This document shows, one piece after another, positions 31,557 through 42,045 of a stretch of DNA of 64,000 bases (position 1 is its first letter; every line of letters starts with the position of its first letter). The position numbers and the translations under genes are program-made. Origin of the DNA: Chitinophaga lutea (GTDB lineage: Bacteria; Bacteroidota; Bacteroidia; Chitinophagales; Chitinophagaceae). The notes under the pieces are model-generated. The model saw only the letters and a program-made list of their open reading frames with translations. It was not told where the DNA came from and did no database searches. The stretch is taken from assembly GCF_003813775.1 (NCBI RefSeq), contig NZ_RPDH01000002.1, positions 2,542,001-2,606,000 on the forward strand, given 5' to 3'.

Positions 31557-34500
31557 CTATTGCGCCAGCATAAAGCGGAGCGTAACGCCCCCGCGGGTAT
31601 TGGTAATCGGGTAAGCGGTGGATATCACCGGGATGGTCTGCCTCCTGTCGTAGAAGAACTTGATGTTCAGGCGGTTGTTGACCACATAGTCGATCGACGG
31701 GGCAATACTGATCACCTTCTGCCCTCCCGTTGGCAGCGGCGAATCCGCATCGAGGCGGTTATTGACGGTCTTATCGTCCCTGAAACTCATATCCAGCCTG
31801 AAGTTCATGTCGTTATCCAATTTCCTGCTGCCGTCTTTGCCGATGCTGAACGGCATGGGCAGGCCGCGTACACGGTAACCGCCGCCGATCACCACTTCGC
31901 TGCTGCGCATTTCGCTTAGCTGGTAATCGATGAGGCTCAGACTGAGGGTGCGGCTGCGTTTGAAGCCCACGCGCAGGTTGAGGGAGTTGGTGAAGGTCAT
32001 ATCGGCTTCCAGCAGGGGCTCGAATTGCTCTGAGATTGTCAGGTTCGGCACCAGGAAGTACGGAACGTAGTTGCCGGAAACAGTATCTACGAACGAGGGG
32101 AAGCCCATATACAGCGGGTCGTAGAACATGAGCGCGGTGTTGTACGAGTTCATGGTCAGGCGGCCCACATACGCATGCGTCAGGGTGAAGTTGGTGAGGA
32201 AGTCCGTGAAAGGTTTCACGCGGCTCAGGCCATTATAGGAAACCCGCCAGTTGGGCCTGGGCAGGATGTTCTTGAACGGATTGGTGCGCACCGTGGGGCT
32301 GCTCTGTTTCAGCAGCGGAACGGACTCGGGGCTCTTACCGGTGTACGCCGCCAGGAATGCGGGTATCAGCACGTCCTGCGCATAACGGCCATAACCATAA
32401 CGGTATTTCGGGTCTTTGGGATCGTATACCGGGTTGGTGCCGTTGTTGCTGTACGGGTTGTCCCTGCCCAGTCGTTCTGAAATGATCTGCCGGTAACTTT
32501 CGAACTGCCGGAAGGTTTCAGATACGCCTTCAGTGGTATTGATTTTACCCCACATGGTTTTGATGGCGATGAACGTAATATCGAAACCACCGGCATCATA
32601 GGGGCTCAGGTGCCCGAAGCTGCCGTTGCCCACCGTGTCTTTGAACAGCTCGGTATGCGTTTTGGTGAACGACTTGGTGAGGTTCAGGTCGATGCGCAGA
32701 TCGCGGATGGGCTCCAGTTGCGCCTGGATGTCGAGCTTCTGCGTGAACTGCTGCTGGAACTGGATATTAAAGAGCGTATCCGGCGTGATGAGGCCTTTCT
32801 TAGAGAAATCATCCAGCCATTTGCGCGTCGGCTGTTTGCCGACCACAAAGTCGAAACCGGGCGCCATCGACTGGAAGTTCATCCCCAGCAGTTTGGTACT
32901 GTCGAGGTAGCCGGGCAAACGGGTGCCTACATTTTCGGTATAGTTGATATTCACCCGTTTCAGCGACATCAGGATGCGCATGAACGCTTTCAGCACGGGT
33001 GAGGTATTATCTTCATCCTCGGCCTTTTTCGGTTGCGCAGCCGCAGCATTGGGCTGGCCGGTGTTCATCATACCGGGCGGCACGTATTCTTTGGTGGGGC
33101 TGCTGGCGTTCATTTTGCGCAGCCACTTGCTTTTGTTGTACAGTTCGGAAAACTTCAGCTCGGCCGTAATGGTTTTCTGGTTGGAGTTTTCGATGGCGTT
33201 ACCCAGGTACATGGCCAGGCGGGAAGCGCCAATCCAGCGGTATTCCATGCCGTAGCTCAGGGCAAGGTTGGTCCAGCTCAGGAGCGGGAATTTGCCCATG
33301 GGCACCGTGTAGGTAACGGTGGCATTGTGGAAGTAGTTGGTGGTACGGCCGCCTTTCCAGAAGTTGCTCCGCACGCTGTCTTTTTTCGCACCGGTGTTGA
33401 TGCGCCCGTTCGGTTCGTCGATGCGGGAGTTGTTCACGGCATTGAAGTCGAGCGACAGGTTGCGGGAGAAATCCCATTTGAAAGTATAATACCGGTCGAA
33501 GCGGAAATATTTGTCGTACGTTTCCTGCAGCTGGAAAGGCCCGCCGCCCACGTTGCGCAGGCGGGTGGCGCCGAACTGGCGGGTGACGTCTGCCCTGAAG
33601 CTCAGGATAGACGGTACGTAGTTGATGTTGAACTCTTTGATAAGCGCAAACCAGGGCGACTTGCTCTTGATGAGGTTTTTAAACGGCTCGATGTATTTGG
33701 CCTGTCCGGCGAAATTATACCCCAGGCCGCCGCGGTGGCGCGTCAGCATGTCGTTTTCAATCACGGGATTGCGGCGGTTCATTTTGGAGAATGAATAACT
33801 CACGTCAAAATTCTCGATATCCCACAACCTGTTTTTGGTTTTGCCCACACCCATTTTACGGACGTTGGTAAAGTTCAGGCTCGTGATGGAAGTAAAGTCC
33901 TGCGCGTTTTTCCGGATGGAATCGCGGTGCTCTTTATCGCGGGCCATCGACAGTTTATCTTTCAGCTTGATGTCGAGGTCGTACGGATCATATTCCGGGT
34001 TGCTGGTGGTTTGGGAATAACCTGCGTACACCGGTACGGTGATGCCGGTGCGTTTGGGCAGCAGCTTGCCGAGGTCGAGATTGGTGGCTACATCGTACTG
34101 CAGGAAGTTGTCGCGGAAACGTTCGTTTACGCGTTGGTCCACGCTGCCGAAACCTGCGGTGTGCATGTTGCCGCTGAAGGTCAGCGTACCGAGGTCGGCC
34201 AGGTTCAGGTCTACCCTCGCCAATGCCGCATAGCCGCCTTTTTCATCGAGGCCGGTAAGGCGTAATTCGTTGAACCAGACTTCGGTACACTGGGGCAACC
34301 CGTCGTCTTTGGGATTGTACACCCCTATCATAATATTACGCACATCACCCAGGCTGGGGTTACCCACCACAGCCATGAAGTTCTTGCCGTCTGCCTTTAC
34401 GTAAGGCAACAGCGGGGAAGCAGACGGGTCGTTATTCCGCTGCATTTTCAGCCTGGCAAAAGCATCCAGGTCGAGGTCGAGCTCGTTGACAGAAGGCCAA

Positions 34501-37500
34501 ACATCAGTATCCCGTGAAGCGCCCCAGGCGGTAGGCTTGAGGGGAATACGGTATTCGTAATAGTTTTCGGTAAAGTCGCTACCCACACGTACAATCGCAT
34601 GCACGGCATTCTCTTTCAGGTTCAGCGGGTCTCCCACGGATTCAGCATGCACGAACATCTGAATGCGTTTGTACTGACGTAAATCGAGGTTCAGGTTTTT
34701 ATACACCGCCCGCACCTCGTCATCTTTCAGATTACATATTTGTGCCGACAGCGCCTGCTCGTTCAGCTGGATGTTTGTATTGTTGTTGCTCAGGGTGTTC
34801 TGGCGCAGCGTGCCCGGAGGCAGCACATACGGAATAGGCACACGCCTCGAGTTTTCCTCGATGTTCACGGCAGATACGTTAAAGGTGGTGCTTTCATCCA
34901 CCGGTATCGGATCCCCGGGTTTCAGTTCGTAGAGGTAACGGCGCCACTGGTTGCGAACCAGGTCGAGCTTCGCAAAACGCAGTACTACGGAATCTTCAAA
35001 CCCGGTCAGGAACATACGCATAAAACGAACGGACTTGAAGTCGGGGATATTGCCCACTTTCCGGTCGTACCGGGTAACCGGCACCTTAAACTGATACCAG
35101 TACTGTTCCAGCACAGTTCCATCTCCCATGTCGTTTTTCACCAGGAACTTATCCACCACATAGTTTTCACCGATCTGCATATTCGGTTTCAGCTCAACAC
35201 GATACTGGAAATACTCTTCCGTTTCGTTCATGGTATTGTCACGGTTCAGGTCTTCCGACTCGGGATAGTTGGTAGCAGCCTGGGAAAAGGCGGAGTTGTC
35301 GTTGGAAACGGGCGAGTTGCCGTCCGGTCCGTTGACGCGTTTGTAGCGGCCCAGGATGTCGGTGCCCGCGCCACCATCATATTCGCCATCACGATACCAT
35401 TTATAGTTATCGTTTGACGGGTCTGTCGCTGCGTTCGTATAGGCGGCGGAGCTTGCTCCAAACGCCGTTGCAAGGTTAGTCAGATATTGCTGGCGGAATC
35501 CTTTTTCGTCTTCCGTATTCAACCCGTCGTATCCTACGTCCTGGTAGCCCCGGATGGCAGGGTCGTTGTCGAACGCCTGGGTGATCTGTTGCTGGAATCT
35601 TGGGATGCGGCCCCATTTGGTGGAGTCGAGTTTGTTACGGTTGGCGGGATTGTATGGATCCGGCAGGCCGTTTTCGAACGACTTCCGGGAATCTTTCAGG
35701 ATATCTTCCGATACGTTGCCGAGGTTGAAGTACAGGGAACCGCCGTCGCTGTTGGGCTTATTATAGAACGGATCCGGGATCCAGAACTCGATGAATTCTA
35801 TATTGGCCGTTTCAAAGTCGCTGTTGTCGATCGCACGCATGATACCGCCCCAGCGGTTTTTCGGATTTTTGAGCGTACCGTCGGCATTCATGCCGATGGC
35901 GTTGGACTCAAAGTTATAAGGCCCTTTTTCCGTGGGGTAGTAAGCGAGGTCGAGTGTGCTAAGCTGGCTTTGCCCGAAATCGGTAGAACGGTTCGGGAAA
36001 ACATCGCGCTGGTAAATGAGGCGGGTCCGCGGGTCGTGCTGCGATTCTTTTGTAATGCCTCGGGGCCGGTTCGGAGAATTCGGGATTTGCAGGGTGGGCT
36101 CGATGATATACCAGGCCAGCAATGCCCTGTTTTTGCCATAAGAGAGCGTATCGTTGTCGTCCGCTTCCGGGAACAGGATGTTGCCGTTGGCGTCGGTAGC
36201 GTCTTTCGGGGTGGAGGCGAGCGCCCAGCTGGTGGCAGGGAACTTGAGGTCAAAGCCGTTGCGCGTACCTTCAAAGTCGTCGATCATCACCTGGCCCTGC
36301 TTGCTGCCGGGAGCATTTACCAGCTTGCTGTGGCCGGGGAACAATTTGGCCACCTCACCGGTAAAGTTGATGGACGCCGGTTGGGTGCTCTGGAAATTGG
36401 GCAGTTTGTCGAGCATCCGGGTGAGGCCGCGCCATTCCGAAATATAATTCGCGTCAAGGCCCACCACAGTGTTTTTGATCGGGTCGTCGCCGTAGTTCAC
36501 CTTCTGGTAGTAAGGCCGTTCGCTCATTCTTACAACGGTACCACCGATATTCAGCTTGTCGTTCACGAAATAATCGAGGCGGGTGCCCATGTAGTTGCGC
36601 ACCTGCTGGCCGAAAAGGGCGTTGTTTTCAAACTGTACGTTGATGGGTACGCCGGAGCTGAGCACCCCGCCGTTGATGATCTTGATACGGCCGAGGTTAT
36701 AATCGATCACGTAATCAACGTCTTCCCGCAGCATCTGGCCACCGGCCGTTACAGACACGGAGCCCCGCGGGATGTTATAGGCGTTGAGCGAAATTTCCGA
36801 AGAGTTGCTGGATTTGTAGGAGCCCCTGAGCAGGTAGCGGTTCAGGTTCGGGAACTGCTGGGCCACCACCTTGATGGAGTCGTACAGCATGGTGTACATG
36901 TACTGTTTCTCCAGCGCCACGTCGCCCCCGAAGGCCGGACGCAGGCCGGCCGCGAAAGGTTCCAGCACGGGAAACATCACTTTCCCGTTCTGGGAGGTGA
37001 TCGTGTACCCTTCCACGTAATCGAACACCCCATCCGGCTGCGGGTCGTTCTGGTTATTGAGGCGGTCGAGGTTCAGGATGGAGATGATCGGCGCCCCGGC
37101 AAACTGCCCCTTGGCATCGGGCAGGTATCTTTTTTCGCTGGGTACACGGGTATCGGCCCCCTGGTCTTTCCCCGGATCTTTATATAATACGTCCAGCTTG
37201 AAGTCAGCCCGGTTTACCTGGAATGCGTCTGTGGAGTAGATGTTTTTCATCATCAGGTCCCAGATCGGCAAAGCGGGGCGAGCGGAGGTGGCTTTCAGCA
37301 TTTTAAGGAAGAGGATCTGCTGGTTGGCGGCATTATTCTGGTCCGGCGGCACGTCCTGCGAAAACTCACCTACGGTAAAGTGGCGCCCGTTGTAGGTGTA
37401 CTCGTAGGCTACGGCCAGCACTTCATCGGGCTGCAGTTGCTGGTTGAGCGAGATGAAGCCAAGCTGGCGGTTGAGGATATAGTCGGTAGAATCGAGCTTG

Positions 37501-38828
37501 CGGGCGAAGGTTTTTTCGAATTCCTGCACCGGCTTGAGGCCCAGGGCCAGCAGGCGGCTCACCACGGTGCCGGAAAAGCGGGCGCCGGGGTCGCTGACGA
37601 GGTTGCGGTAGAGGTCGTTCGTATTCCGGTCCGGCCGCTCGTCGTTGGTCAATACCTGAATGGCAGTTGTGTTGAAAGGTTTCTGTTCTGCGAGGTCCAT
37701 CAACGCCACAATGTCCCTTGTGTTGGTAGTGGCGCCTGTTTTATTGGTCACCCACACCTCGATGCGGTTGATGTACACCTGGCTCCTGATCACAGGCAGG
37801 TTGCCCATGGCGTAATTGAAGGTATCGCGGAAAAACCGGCCGAGCAGGAAGTGGCGGTTGTCTTCGTACTCATCGGCCCGCTTCACGAAATCCTGGGTGC
37901 TGTTCCCCCCGCGGAGCACCATGTTCTGCTTCTGCGACTTCTGGTTACTGAGCACGCTGGTAACGGTGAGGCGGCCGAACTGCAGCTGGGTTTTGATCCC
38001 GAACAGCGACTGCACCCCGGGAATAAGGGAGCTGCTGAGGGGGAAACTCACGTTGCCGGCTTCGATTTTTTTGATGATTTCGTCCTGATACCCGGTATAT
38101 TCCAGTTTCACCTGGTTTTCGAAGTCGAAGGTCGACTGGGTATTATAATTGGTGATGAGCTTCAGTTTTTCTCCGATACGCCCGGTCACGTTCATATTGA
38201 TGTCGATATCGAAGTCGAATCCCCCGTTTTTACGGGCTCTTTCCACCAGTACCGGGTTTTTCACGTTCTGGCCCTGGTACCCGAAGGTGAGGCCGAGGCT
38301 CCCCTGGGGCCGGATGTCTACTTTCGTGCCTCCGAAAACGCGGTCGAACAGTTTATCCCCGTAATAGAGCTGGGGCGCCTGGCTGCGCTGGTTGAGGTTA
38401 CCGATGGTACTGGCCCTTTTCTGCCAGTAGTCTTTTTCGCTCTGGTCGGCCTGGAGGCGGTAAAAGTCGGCAAAATTCATGACGGTGGGCTGCCGGTAGA
38501 ACTGGCTTCCGATTTTTTCCGTCACGATATATTGTTTGGTAACCGGGTCGTATTCAACAGACTTTTGAATGTTGGAGGGGTCTTTCAGATCTATGGCATT
38601 GCGCACCGGATCCGTCACGGCAGTCCCTCTCCTGTCGCGGATGGGGTATTTCAGCGTGTCTGGTTTGGAAGTCGTATCTGCAACGGGTATATCAGTTTTT
38701 TCAATCTCAACAATTCCACGGAAGCTTCTATAGGTATTCCCCGAACTTTTACTGGCGGCCGATTCTACAATGATTAAAGATACAACACCTATTACTGCAA
38801 GTGCACCATAGTATTTCTTTCTTGCCAA
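31557..38828 (-). CDS. sprA: Type IX secretion outer-membrane translocon SprA (Sov)
   Basis: 2423 residues, the expected size of the giant SprA/Sov barrel (36 strands in the known structure) through which type IX cargo leaves the cell. N-terminal membrane/signal segment (YYGALAVIGVVSLIIVESAA), then long stretches of beta-strands and plug regions; recognisable family segments include PTVMNFADFYRLQ, FWIPDPFYN and GSLYFNLGNVSEDIL. It ends in GGVTLRFMLAQ. The frame is intact throughout. It is located 37 bp downstream of ruvA on the same strand and followed by a terminator. The two CHU_C proteins and the PorE-like protein fit one secretion system. Confidence 0.95.
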   Translation of the reverse strand: MARKKYYGALAVIGVVSLIIVESAASKSSGNTYRSFRGIVEIEKTDIPVADTTSKPDTLKYPIRDRRGTAVTDPVRNAIDLKDPSNIQKSVEYDPVTKQYIVTEKIGSQFYRQPTVMNFADFYRLQADQSEKDYWQKRASTIGNLNQRSQAPQLYYGDKLFDRVFGGTKVDIRPQGSLGLTFGYQGQNVKNPVLVERARKNGGFDFDIDINMNVTGRIGEKLKLITNYNTQSTFDFENQVKLEYTGYQDEIIKKIEAGNVSFPLSSSLIPGVQSLFGIKTQLQFGRLTVTSVLSNQKSQKQNMVLRGGNSTQDFVKRADEYEDNRHFLLGRFFRDTFNYAMGNLPVIRSQVYINRIEVWVTNKTGATTNTRDIVALMDLAEQKPFNTTAIQVLTNDERPDRNTNDLYRNLVSDPGARFSGTVVSRLLALGLKPVQEFEKTFARKLDSTDYILNRQLGFISLNQQLQPDEVLAVAYEYTYNGRHFTVGEFSQDVPPDQNNAANQQILFLKMLKATSARPALPIWDLMMKNIYSTDAFQVNRADFKLDVLYKDPGKDQGADTRVPSEKRYLPDAKGQFAGAPIISILNLDRLNNQNDPQPDGVFDYVEGYTITSQNGKVMFPVLEPFAAGLRPAFGGDVALEKQYMYTMLYDSIKVVAQQFPNLNRYLLRGSYKSSNSSEISLNAYNIPRGSVSVTAGGQMLREDVDYVIDYNLGRIKIINGGVLSSGVPINVQFENNALFGQQVRNYMGTRLDYFVNDKLNIGGTVVRMSERPYYQKVNYGDDPIKNTVVGLDANYISEWRGLTRMLDKLPNFQSTQPASINFTGEVAKLFPGHSKLVNAPGSKQGQVMIDDFEGTRNGFDLKFPATSWALASTPKDATDANGNILFPEADDNDTLSYGKNRALLAWYIIEPTLQIPNSPNRPRGITKESQHDPRTRLIYQRDVFPNRSTDFGQSQLSTLDLAYYPTEKGPYNFESNAIGMNADGTLKNPKNRWGGIMRAIDNSDFETANIEFIEFWIPDPFYNKPNSDGGSLYFNLGNVSEDILKDSRKSFENGLPDPYNPANRNKLDSTKWGRIPRFQQQITQAFDNDPAIRGYQDVGYDGLNTEDEKGFRQQYLTNLATAFGASSAAYTNAATDPSNDNYKWYRDGEYDGGAGTDILGRYKRVNGPDGNSPVSNDNSAFSQAATNYPESEDLNRDNTMNETEEYFQYRVELKPNMQIGENYVVDKFLVKNDMGDGTVLEQYWYQFKVPVTRYDRKVGNIPDFKSVRFMRMFLTGFEDSVVLRFAKLDLVRNQWRRYLYELKPGDPIPVDESTTFNVSAVNIEENSRRVPIPYVLPPGTLRQNTLSNNNTNIQLNEQALSAQICNLKDDEVRAVYKNLNLDLRQYKRIQMFVHAESVGDPLNLKENAVHAIVRVGSDFTENYYEYRIPLKPTAWGASRDTDVWPSVNELDLDLDAFARLKMQRNNDPSASPLLPYVKADGKNFMAVVGNPSLGDVRNIMIGVYNPKDDGLPQCTEVWFNELRLTGLDEKGGYAALARVDLNLADLGTLTFSGNMHTAGFGSVDQRVNERFRDNFLQYDVATNLDLGKLLPKRTGITVPVYAGYSQTTSNPEYDPYDLDIKLKDKLSMARDKEHRDSIRKNAQDFTSITSLNFTNVRKMGVGKTKNRLWDIENFDVSYSFSKMNRRNPVIENDMLTRHRGGLGYNFAGQAKYIEPFKNLIKSKSPWFALIKEFNINYVPSILSFRADVTRQFGATRLRNVGGGPFQLQETYDKYFRFDRYYTFKWDFSRNLSLDFNAVNNSRIDEPNGRINTGAKKDSVRSNFWKGGRTTNYFHNATVTYTVPMGKFPLLSWTNLALSYGMEYRWIGASRLAMYLGNAIENSNQKTITAELKFSELYNKSKWLRKMNASSPTKEYVPPGMMNTGQPNAAAAQPKKAEDEDNTSPVLKAFMRILMSLKRVNINYTENVGTRLPGYLDSTKLLGMNFQSMAPGFDFVVGKQPTRKWLDDFSKKGLITPDTLFNIQFQQQFTQKLDIQAQLEPIRDLRIDLNLTKSFTKTHTELFKDTVGNGSFGHLSPYDAGGFDITFIAIKTMWGKINTTEGVSETFRQFESYRQIISERLGRDNPYSNNGTNPVYDPKDPKYRYGYGRYAQDVLIPAFLAAYTGKSPESVPLLKQSSPTVRTNPFKNILPRPNWRVSYNGLSRVKPFTDFLTNFTLTHAYVGRLTMNSYNTALMFYDPLYMGFPSFVDTVSGNYVPYFLVPNLTISEQFEPLLEADMTFTNSLNLRVGFKRSRTLSLSLIDYQLSEMRSSEVVIGGGYRVRGLPMPFSIGKDGSRKLDNDMNFRLDMSFRDDKTVNNRLDADSPLPTGGQKVISIAPSIDYVVNNRLNIKFFYDRRQTIPVISTAYPITNTRGGVTLRFMLAQ

Positions 38829-38865
38829 GCGATCTTAGGTTTTATAAGAGGTCAAGGATTTAAAT

Positions 38866-39459
38866 TTATAAATTTTTGAGGGATTTTTTGATAAGTATCT
38901 CCAGTTCATTCAATTGCGGCTCGGCTTTCAGTACCCTCTGTACCGCCTGTTCTGCCATATTGCGGGCAATACCCAAGGTGACTAAAGCATTTAACGCGTC
39001 ATCCTGTATAGTATTGTGGGACGGGGAAGATAAATATGTTATTTCTTCCTTATGCTTCTTCATCTTGTCTTTCAGCTCCAGGATGAGGCGTTTGGCGGTT
39101 TTAGCGCCTATGCCCTTCACCCCTTCCAGCATTTTTTCGTTTTCCATCATAATGGCCCGCTGGATATCTTCGGGGTGCAGGGAGCTGAGCATCATCCGGG
39201 CGGTGCCGGCCCCGATCCCTGAAACACTGATCAGTTGCAGGAACATGCTTCTTTCGGCATCCTCAAAAAAACCATACATTGTGTGGGCGTCTTCCTTGAT
39301 ATGTACGAAAGTGAGGAGTTTGACGGTTTCGAGGTGCTGGATTTGCGACCAGGTGTGGAGGCTGATCTGTACTTCGTACCCCACCCCATTGACATCCAGG
39401 TGTACCAGGGCGGGTGATTTATAGGCCAATTTGCCGTTCAGGTAAGCAATCATATGCAA
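38866..39459 (-). CDS. ruvA: Holliday junction DNA helicase subunit RuvA
   Basis: Binds four-way junctions and loads the RuvB motor for branch migration. 197 residues: OB-fold N-domain (MIAYLNGKLAYKSPALV, residues 1-64), helix-hairpin-helix pair (about 70-140, VSGIGAGTARMML and VKGIGAKTAKRLI), linker, and C-terminal UBA-like domain (about 155-197, ALNALVTLGIARNMAEQAV). Start ATG at 39459; another ATG two codons later is also possible. It heads the ruvA-sprA unit. Confidence 0.96.
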   Translation of the reverse strand: MHMIAYLNGKLAYKSPALVHLDVNGVGYEVQISLHTWSQIQHLETVKLLTFVHIKEDAHTMYGFFEDAERSMFLQLISVSGIGAGTARMMLSSLHPEDIQRAIMMENEKMLEGVKGIGAKTAKRLILELKDKMKKHKEEITYLSSPSHNTIQDDALNALVTLGIARNMAEQAVQRVLKAEPQLNELEILIKKSLKNL

Positions 39460-39469
39460 TAATAAGGGC

Positions 39470-39477
39470 CAAATTTA
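39470..39477 (-). promoter_or_regulatory. -7 box of ruvA-sprA
   Basis: TAAATTTG on the minus strand, 10 nt before the ruvA ATG; exact TAnnTTTG. No clear -33 TTTG. The spacer to fabH is strongly AT-rich. Confidence 0.4.
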
Positions 39478-39544
39478 AATCATAAATATAATTATTCGTT
39501 TATGTCGTATTTTTACGCCCATTTTAATAACTTATCCTAACAAT

Positions 39545-40549
39545 ATGAGCAAAATAACGGCCGCTATTACGGCGGTGGGTGGGTATGTTCCCGACTATGT
39601 ACTGACGAACCAGGAATTGGAGAAACTCGTTGACACTACAGACGAATGGATCACCACCAGAACGGGCATCAAGGAAAGAAGGATACTGAAGGGCGAGGGC
39701 AAAGGCACGTCGGAACTTTGCGTACCGGTAGCCCTGGAGATTTGTAAAAAAAGAGGTATCAGCCCGGAAGAGATAGACCTGCTGATAGTAGCCACGGTAA
39801 CGCCAGACATGGTTTTCCCGGCTACTGCCAACGTGGTTACGGATAAGATTGGGGCCAAGAACGCTTTCGGGTTCGACATCAGCGCGGCCTGTTCGGGCTT
39901 TTTATATGCGCTGGACACAGGGGCCCGGTTCATCGAAAGCGGGCGCTACAAGAAGGTATTGGTGATCGGGGCCGACAAAATGAGCTCCATCATAGATTAT
40001 ACCGACCGCGCCACCTGCATCATCTTCGGCGACGGCGCCGGCGGGGTGCTGCTGGAACCGAATACCGAAGGCCTCGGCGTGATCGACAGTATTCTCAAAA
40101 GCGACGGCCATGGCCGCGAATTCCTCAATATGAAAGCCGGCGGCTCCAACAGGCCGGCTACGGCCGAAACGGTGGCCAACCGCGAGCACTACGTGTTCCA
40201 GGAAGGCAAAACCGTGTTCAAATACGCTGTGGCCAATATGAGCGACGCAGCACGCAGCATCATGGAACGCAACCATCTGTCCGCAGACGATATCGCCTGG
40301 TTGGTGCCCCACCAGGCCAACCTCCGCATCATCAGCGCTACGGCCGATCATATGGGTGTTCCCGAAGAAAAAATCATGATCAATATCCAGCGCTACGGCA
40401 ATACCACGGCCGGCACCATCCCCCTGTGCCTCTGGGACTGGGAAAACAAGCTGAAAAAAGGCGACAACCTGGTACTGGCGGCCTTCGGCGGCGGGTTTAC
40501 CTGGGGCGCCTGCTACGTGAAATGGGCGTACGACGGTAGTAAAAACTGA
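39545..40549 (+). CDS. fabH: Beta-ketoacyl-ACP synthase III
   Basis: Condenses an acyl-CoA starter with malonyl-ACP to begin fatty-acid synthesis. 334 residues. Catalytic triad C116 ([11 protein letters not shown]), H256 ([10 protein letters not shown]) and N286 ([10 protein letters not shown]). The N-terminal [15 protein letters not shown] segment is typical. It is divergent from ruvA and followed by a good terminator. FabD, its malonyl supplier, is encoded 4 kb away on the other strand; no other fab gene is adjacent. Confidence 0.96.
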   Translation: MSKITAAITAVGGYVPDYVLTNQELEKLVDTTDEWITTRTGIKERRILKGEGKGTSELCVPVALEICKKRGISPEEIDLLIVATVTPDMVFPATANVVTDKIGAKNAFGFDISAACSGFLYALDTGARFIESGRYKKVLVIGADKMSSIIDYTDRATCIIFGDGAGGVLLEPNTEGLGVIDSILKSDGHGREFLNMKAGGSNRPATAETVANREHYVFQEGKTVFKYAVANMSDAARSIMERNHLSADDIAWLVPHQANLRIISATADHMGVPEEKIMINIQRYGNTTAGTIPLCLWDWENKLKKGDNLVLAAFGGGFTWGACYVKWAYDGSKN

Positions 40550-40562
40550 TTCAATCCATAAA

Positions 40563-40596
40563 AAAGGGCGCTTCCACGGAAGCGCCCTTTAATTTT
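40563..40596 (+). terminator. fabH terminator
   Basis: AAAGGGCGCTTCC (40563-40575), 2-nt loop, GGAAGCGCCCTTT (40578-40590), then AATTTTTT. A 13-bp stem with U-tract. Confidence 0.85.
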
Positions 40597-40764
40597 TTGA
40601 TCAGCAGTAACGGGGTTGTTCGTAGCGATACGAGTCCGGCGGATAAAACCGTACAGACCCTCCCATATCACCTTTGATGCGCTTCCCTCCTTTGTTGCCC
40701 GCCTTGTGCGCCGGTGAGTGGCAAAACGGCAAGGGCAACAGCACAAAATGCAAGTCAGTCTGCA

Positions 40765-41460
40765 TCAGATCTCAAATACAAAGCCGTGCTGGGTGAGCGC
40801 GGCATACTTCTTTTTATCGAAACGGTACAGGTTGGCGCCTTTCTTGGAGGTACTTTTATCTTTTTCATCGAGCTTTTCCAGGATGTCCATCGCCAGTATC
40901 TTCTTGCGGAAGTTGCGTTTGTCGAGCGGGCGCTGGTATATTTCTTCATACAGGTTCCTTAGCTGCGGCAGGCTGAATTTCTCGGGCAACAGTTCAAAGC
41001 CGATGGGGTGAAAGCGGGCTTTGTCGCGCAGCCTGGCCAGGGCATCGCTGAGCATCCTGCTGTGGTCGAAAATGAGCTCGGGGATTTGGTGAAGCGCCAG
41101 CCAGTGGGCTCCATGTGCGTTGGCCAGCATCCGGTCGTGCTCACTGATGCGAATCAGGGCATAATAAGCCACGGATATCACCCTGGCGCCGGTATCCCGG
41201 TCCGTTTCCCCGTAACACTGGAGCTGGTCCATATAAATATCCTGGATGCCGGTGGTTTGCTGCAATACGCGGGTAGCGGCATGGTCGGTGCTTTCCTTTT
41301 CCTGCACAAACCCGCCTACCAGCGACCAGGCGCCTTCCATGGGGTCTACCTTTCTTTTGATGATGAGGAGCTTCAACTTACCATCCTCGAAGCCGAAGAT
41401 GATACAATCCACCGCTACCAGGTGCCGGGGAACATTTACGTAAAATGAAGGGAGACTCAT
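40765..41460 (-). CDS. Nudix-related transcriptional regulator (NrtR/AraR-like), degenerate Nudix box
   Basis: 231 residues: N-terminal Nudix fold (about 10-145) and C-terminal winged helix (about 150-231, PIGFELLPEKFSLPQLRNLY, then RNFRKKIL). The Nudix box runs G50 to I72. G50, E56 and R64 are kept, but the catalytic glutamates of R-E-U-x-E-E are V65, Q68 and T69, so hydrolysis is unlikely. In this family (NrtR, and AraR of Bacteroides) such domains sense an ADP-ribose- or sugar-type ligand and control DNA binding. Its targets are not evident nearby. It lies 15 bp downstream of the DinB gene on the same strand. Confidence 0.87.
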   Translation of the reverse strand: MSLPSFYVNVPRHLVAVDCIIFGFEDGKLKLLIIKRKVDPMEGAWSLVGGFVQEKESTDHAATRVLQQTTGIQDIYMDQLQCYGETDRDTGARVISVAYYALIRISEHDRMLANAHGAHWLALHQIPELIFDHSRMLSDALARLRDKARFHPIGFELLPEKFSLPQLRNLYEEIYQRPLDKRNFRKKILAMDILEKLDEKDKSTSKKGANLYRFDKKKYAALTQHGFVFEI

Positions 41461-41475
41461 AGTTACAAACTTAAC

Positions 41476-41970
41476 TTATTTCTTGCTGCGGGTGAATTCA
41501 ATAAAATCGGTGGCCGGGATTTTGGTAGCCCCCACCTGGCGCAACATGGTTACCAATTGGCCCCGGTGAAAACCGGAGTGGCTGAATACGGTAAGCAGGG
41601 CATGCTGTACGGCCGACTTGCAGATGCCCCTGACGGGATGGTGATATTCGATGGTATGGGCCAGCCGGGCATCCGAAGCAGTGGCGATAAAATCCTTCAG
41701 CATCACGCTTTGCCGCTGAAACGCCTGCACAAATTCTGGCCAGGTACCCGTAAAACCTTCCGCAGGCCTGATCACCGGCGACGCCAGCTGCAGGCGCTGA
41801 TACCAGATGCTCTCCACATCCCAGATGTGATAAACCGTTCTCCGCAACGTCGGGAAACTGCTGCCCAGGTCGCGGTCGAGCTGCTCTTCCGTCAGCCCGC
41901 CCAGCACATTCAGCAGCCGCTGGTTTGCCCAGATGTTGTACATCGCATACTGCAATAGGAGATCCTTCAT
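41476..41970 (-). CDS. DinB family protein (putative metal-dependent thiol transferase fold)
   Basis: 164 residues, four-helix bundle of the DinB/YfiT type. The three-His metal site is suggested by H48 (TVYHIWDVES) and the pair in FSHSGFHRGQL near residue 132-136. Some relatives are bacillithiol- or mycothiol-dependent transferases; for this one the substrate is unknown. It is likely co-transcribed with the downstream Nudix regulator and divergent from the Cys/Met PLP enzyme, which is loosely consistent with thiol metabolism. Confidence 0.88.
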   Translation of the reverse strand: MKDLLLQYAMYNIWANQRLLNVLGGLTEEQLDRDLGSSFPTLRRTVYHIWDVESIWYQRLQLASPVIRPAEGFTGTWPEFVQAFQRQSVMLKDFIATASDARLAHTIEYHHPVRGICKSAVQHALLTVFSHSGFHRGQLVTMLRQVGATKIPATDFIEFTRSKK

Positions 41971-42045
41971 CTATTATCTTATTTTTACAACGGAATAATC
42001 TATAACAATATACTCTAAACCGGAAAACATTCAAATAGCCAAGCC

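Noticed and set aside
35487..37187. 566-codon open frame on the plus strand inside sprA
   Set aside because: Antisense to an intact, recognisable sprA; the same holds for the 465-codon frame at 37380-38777.
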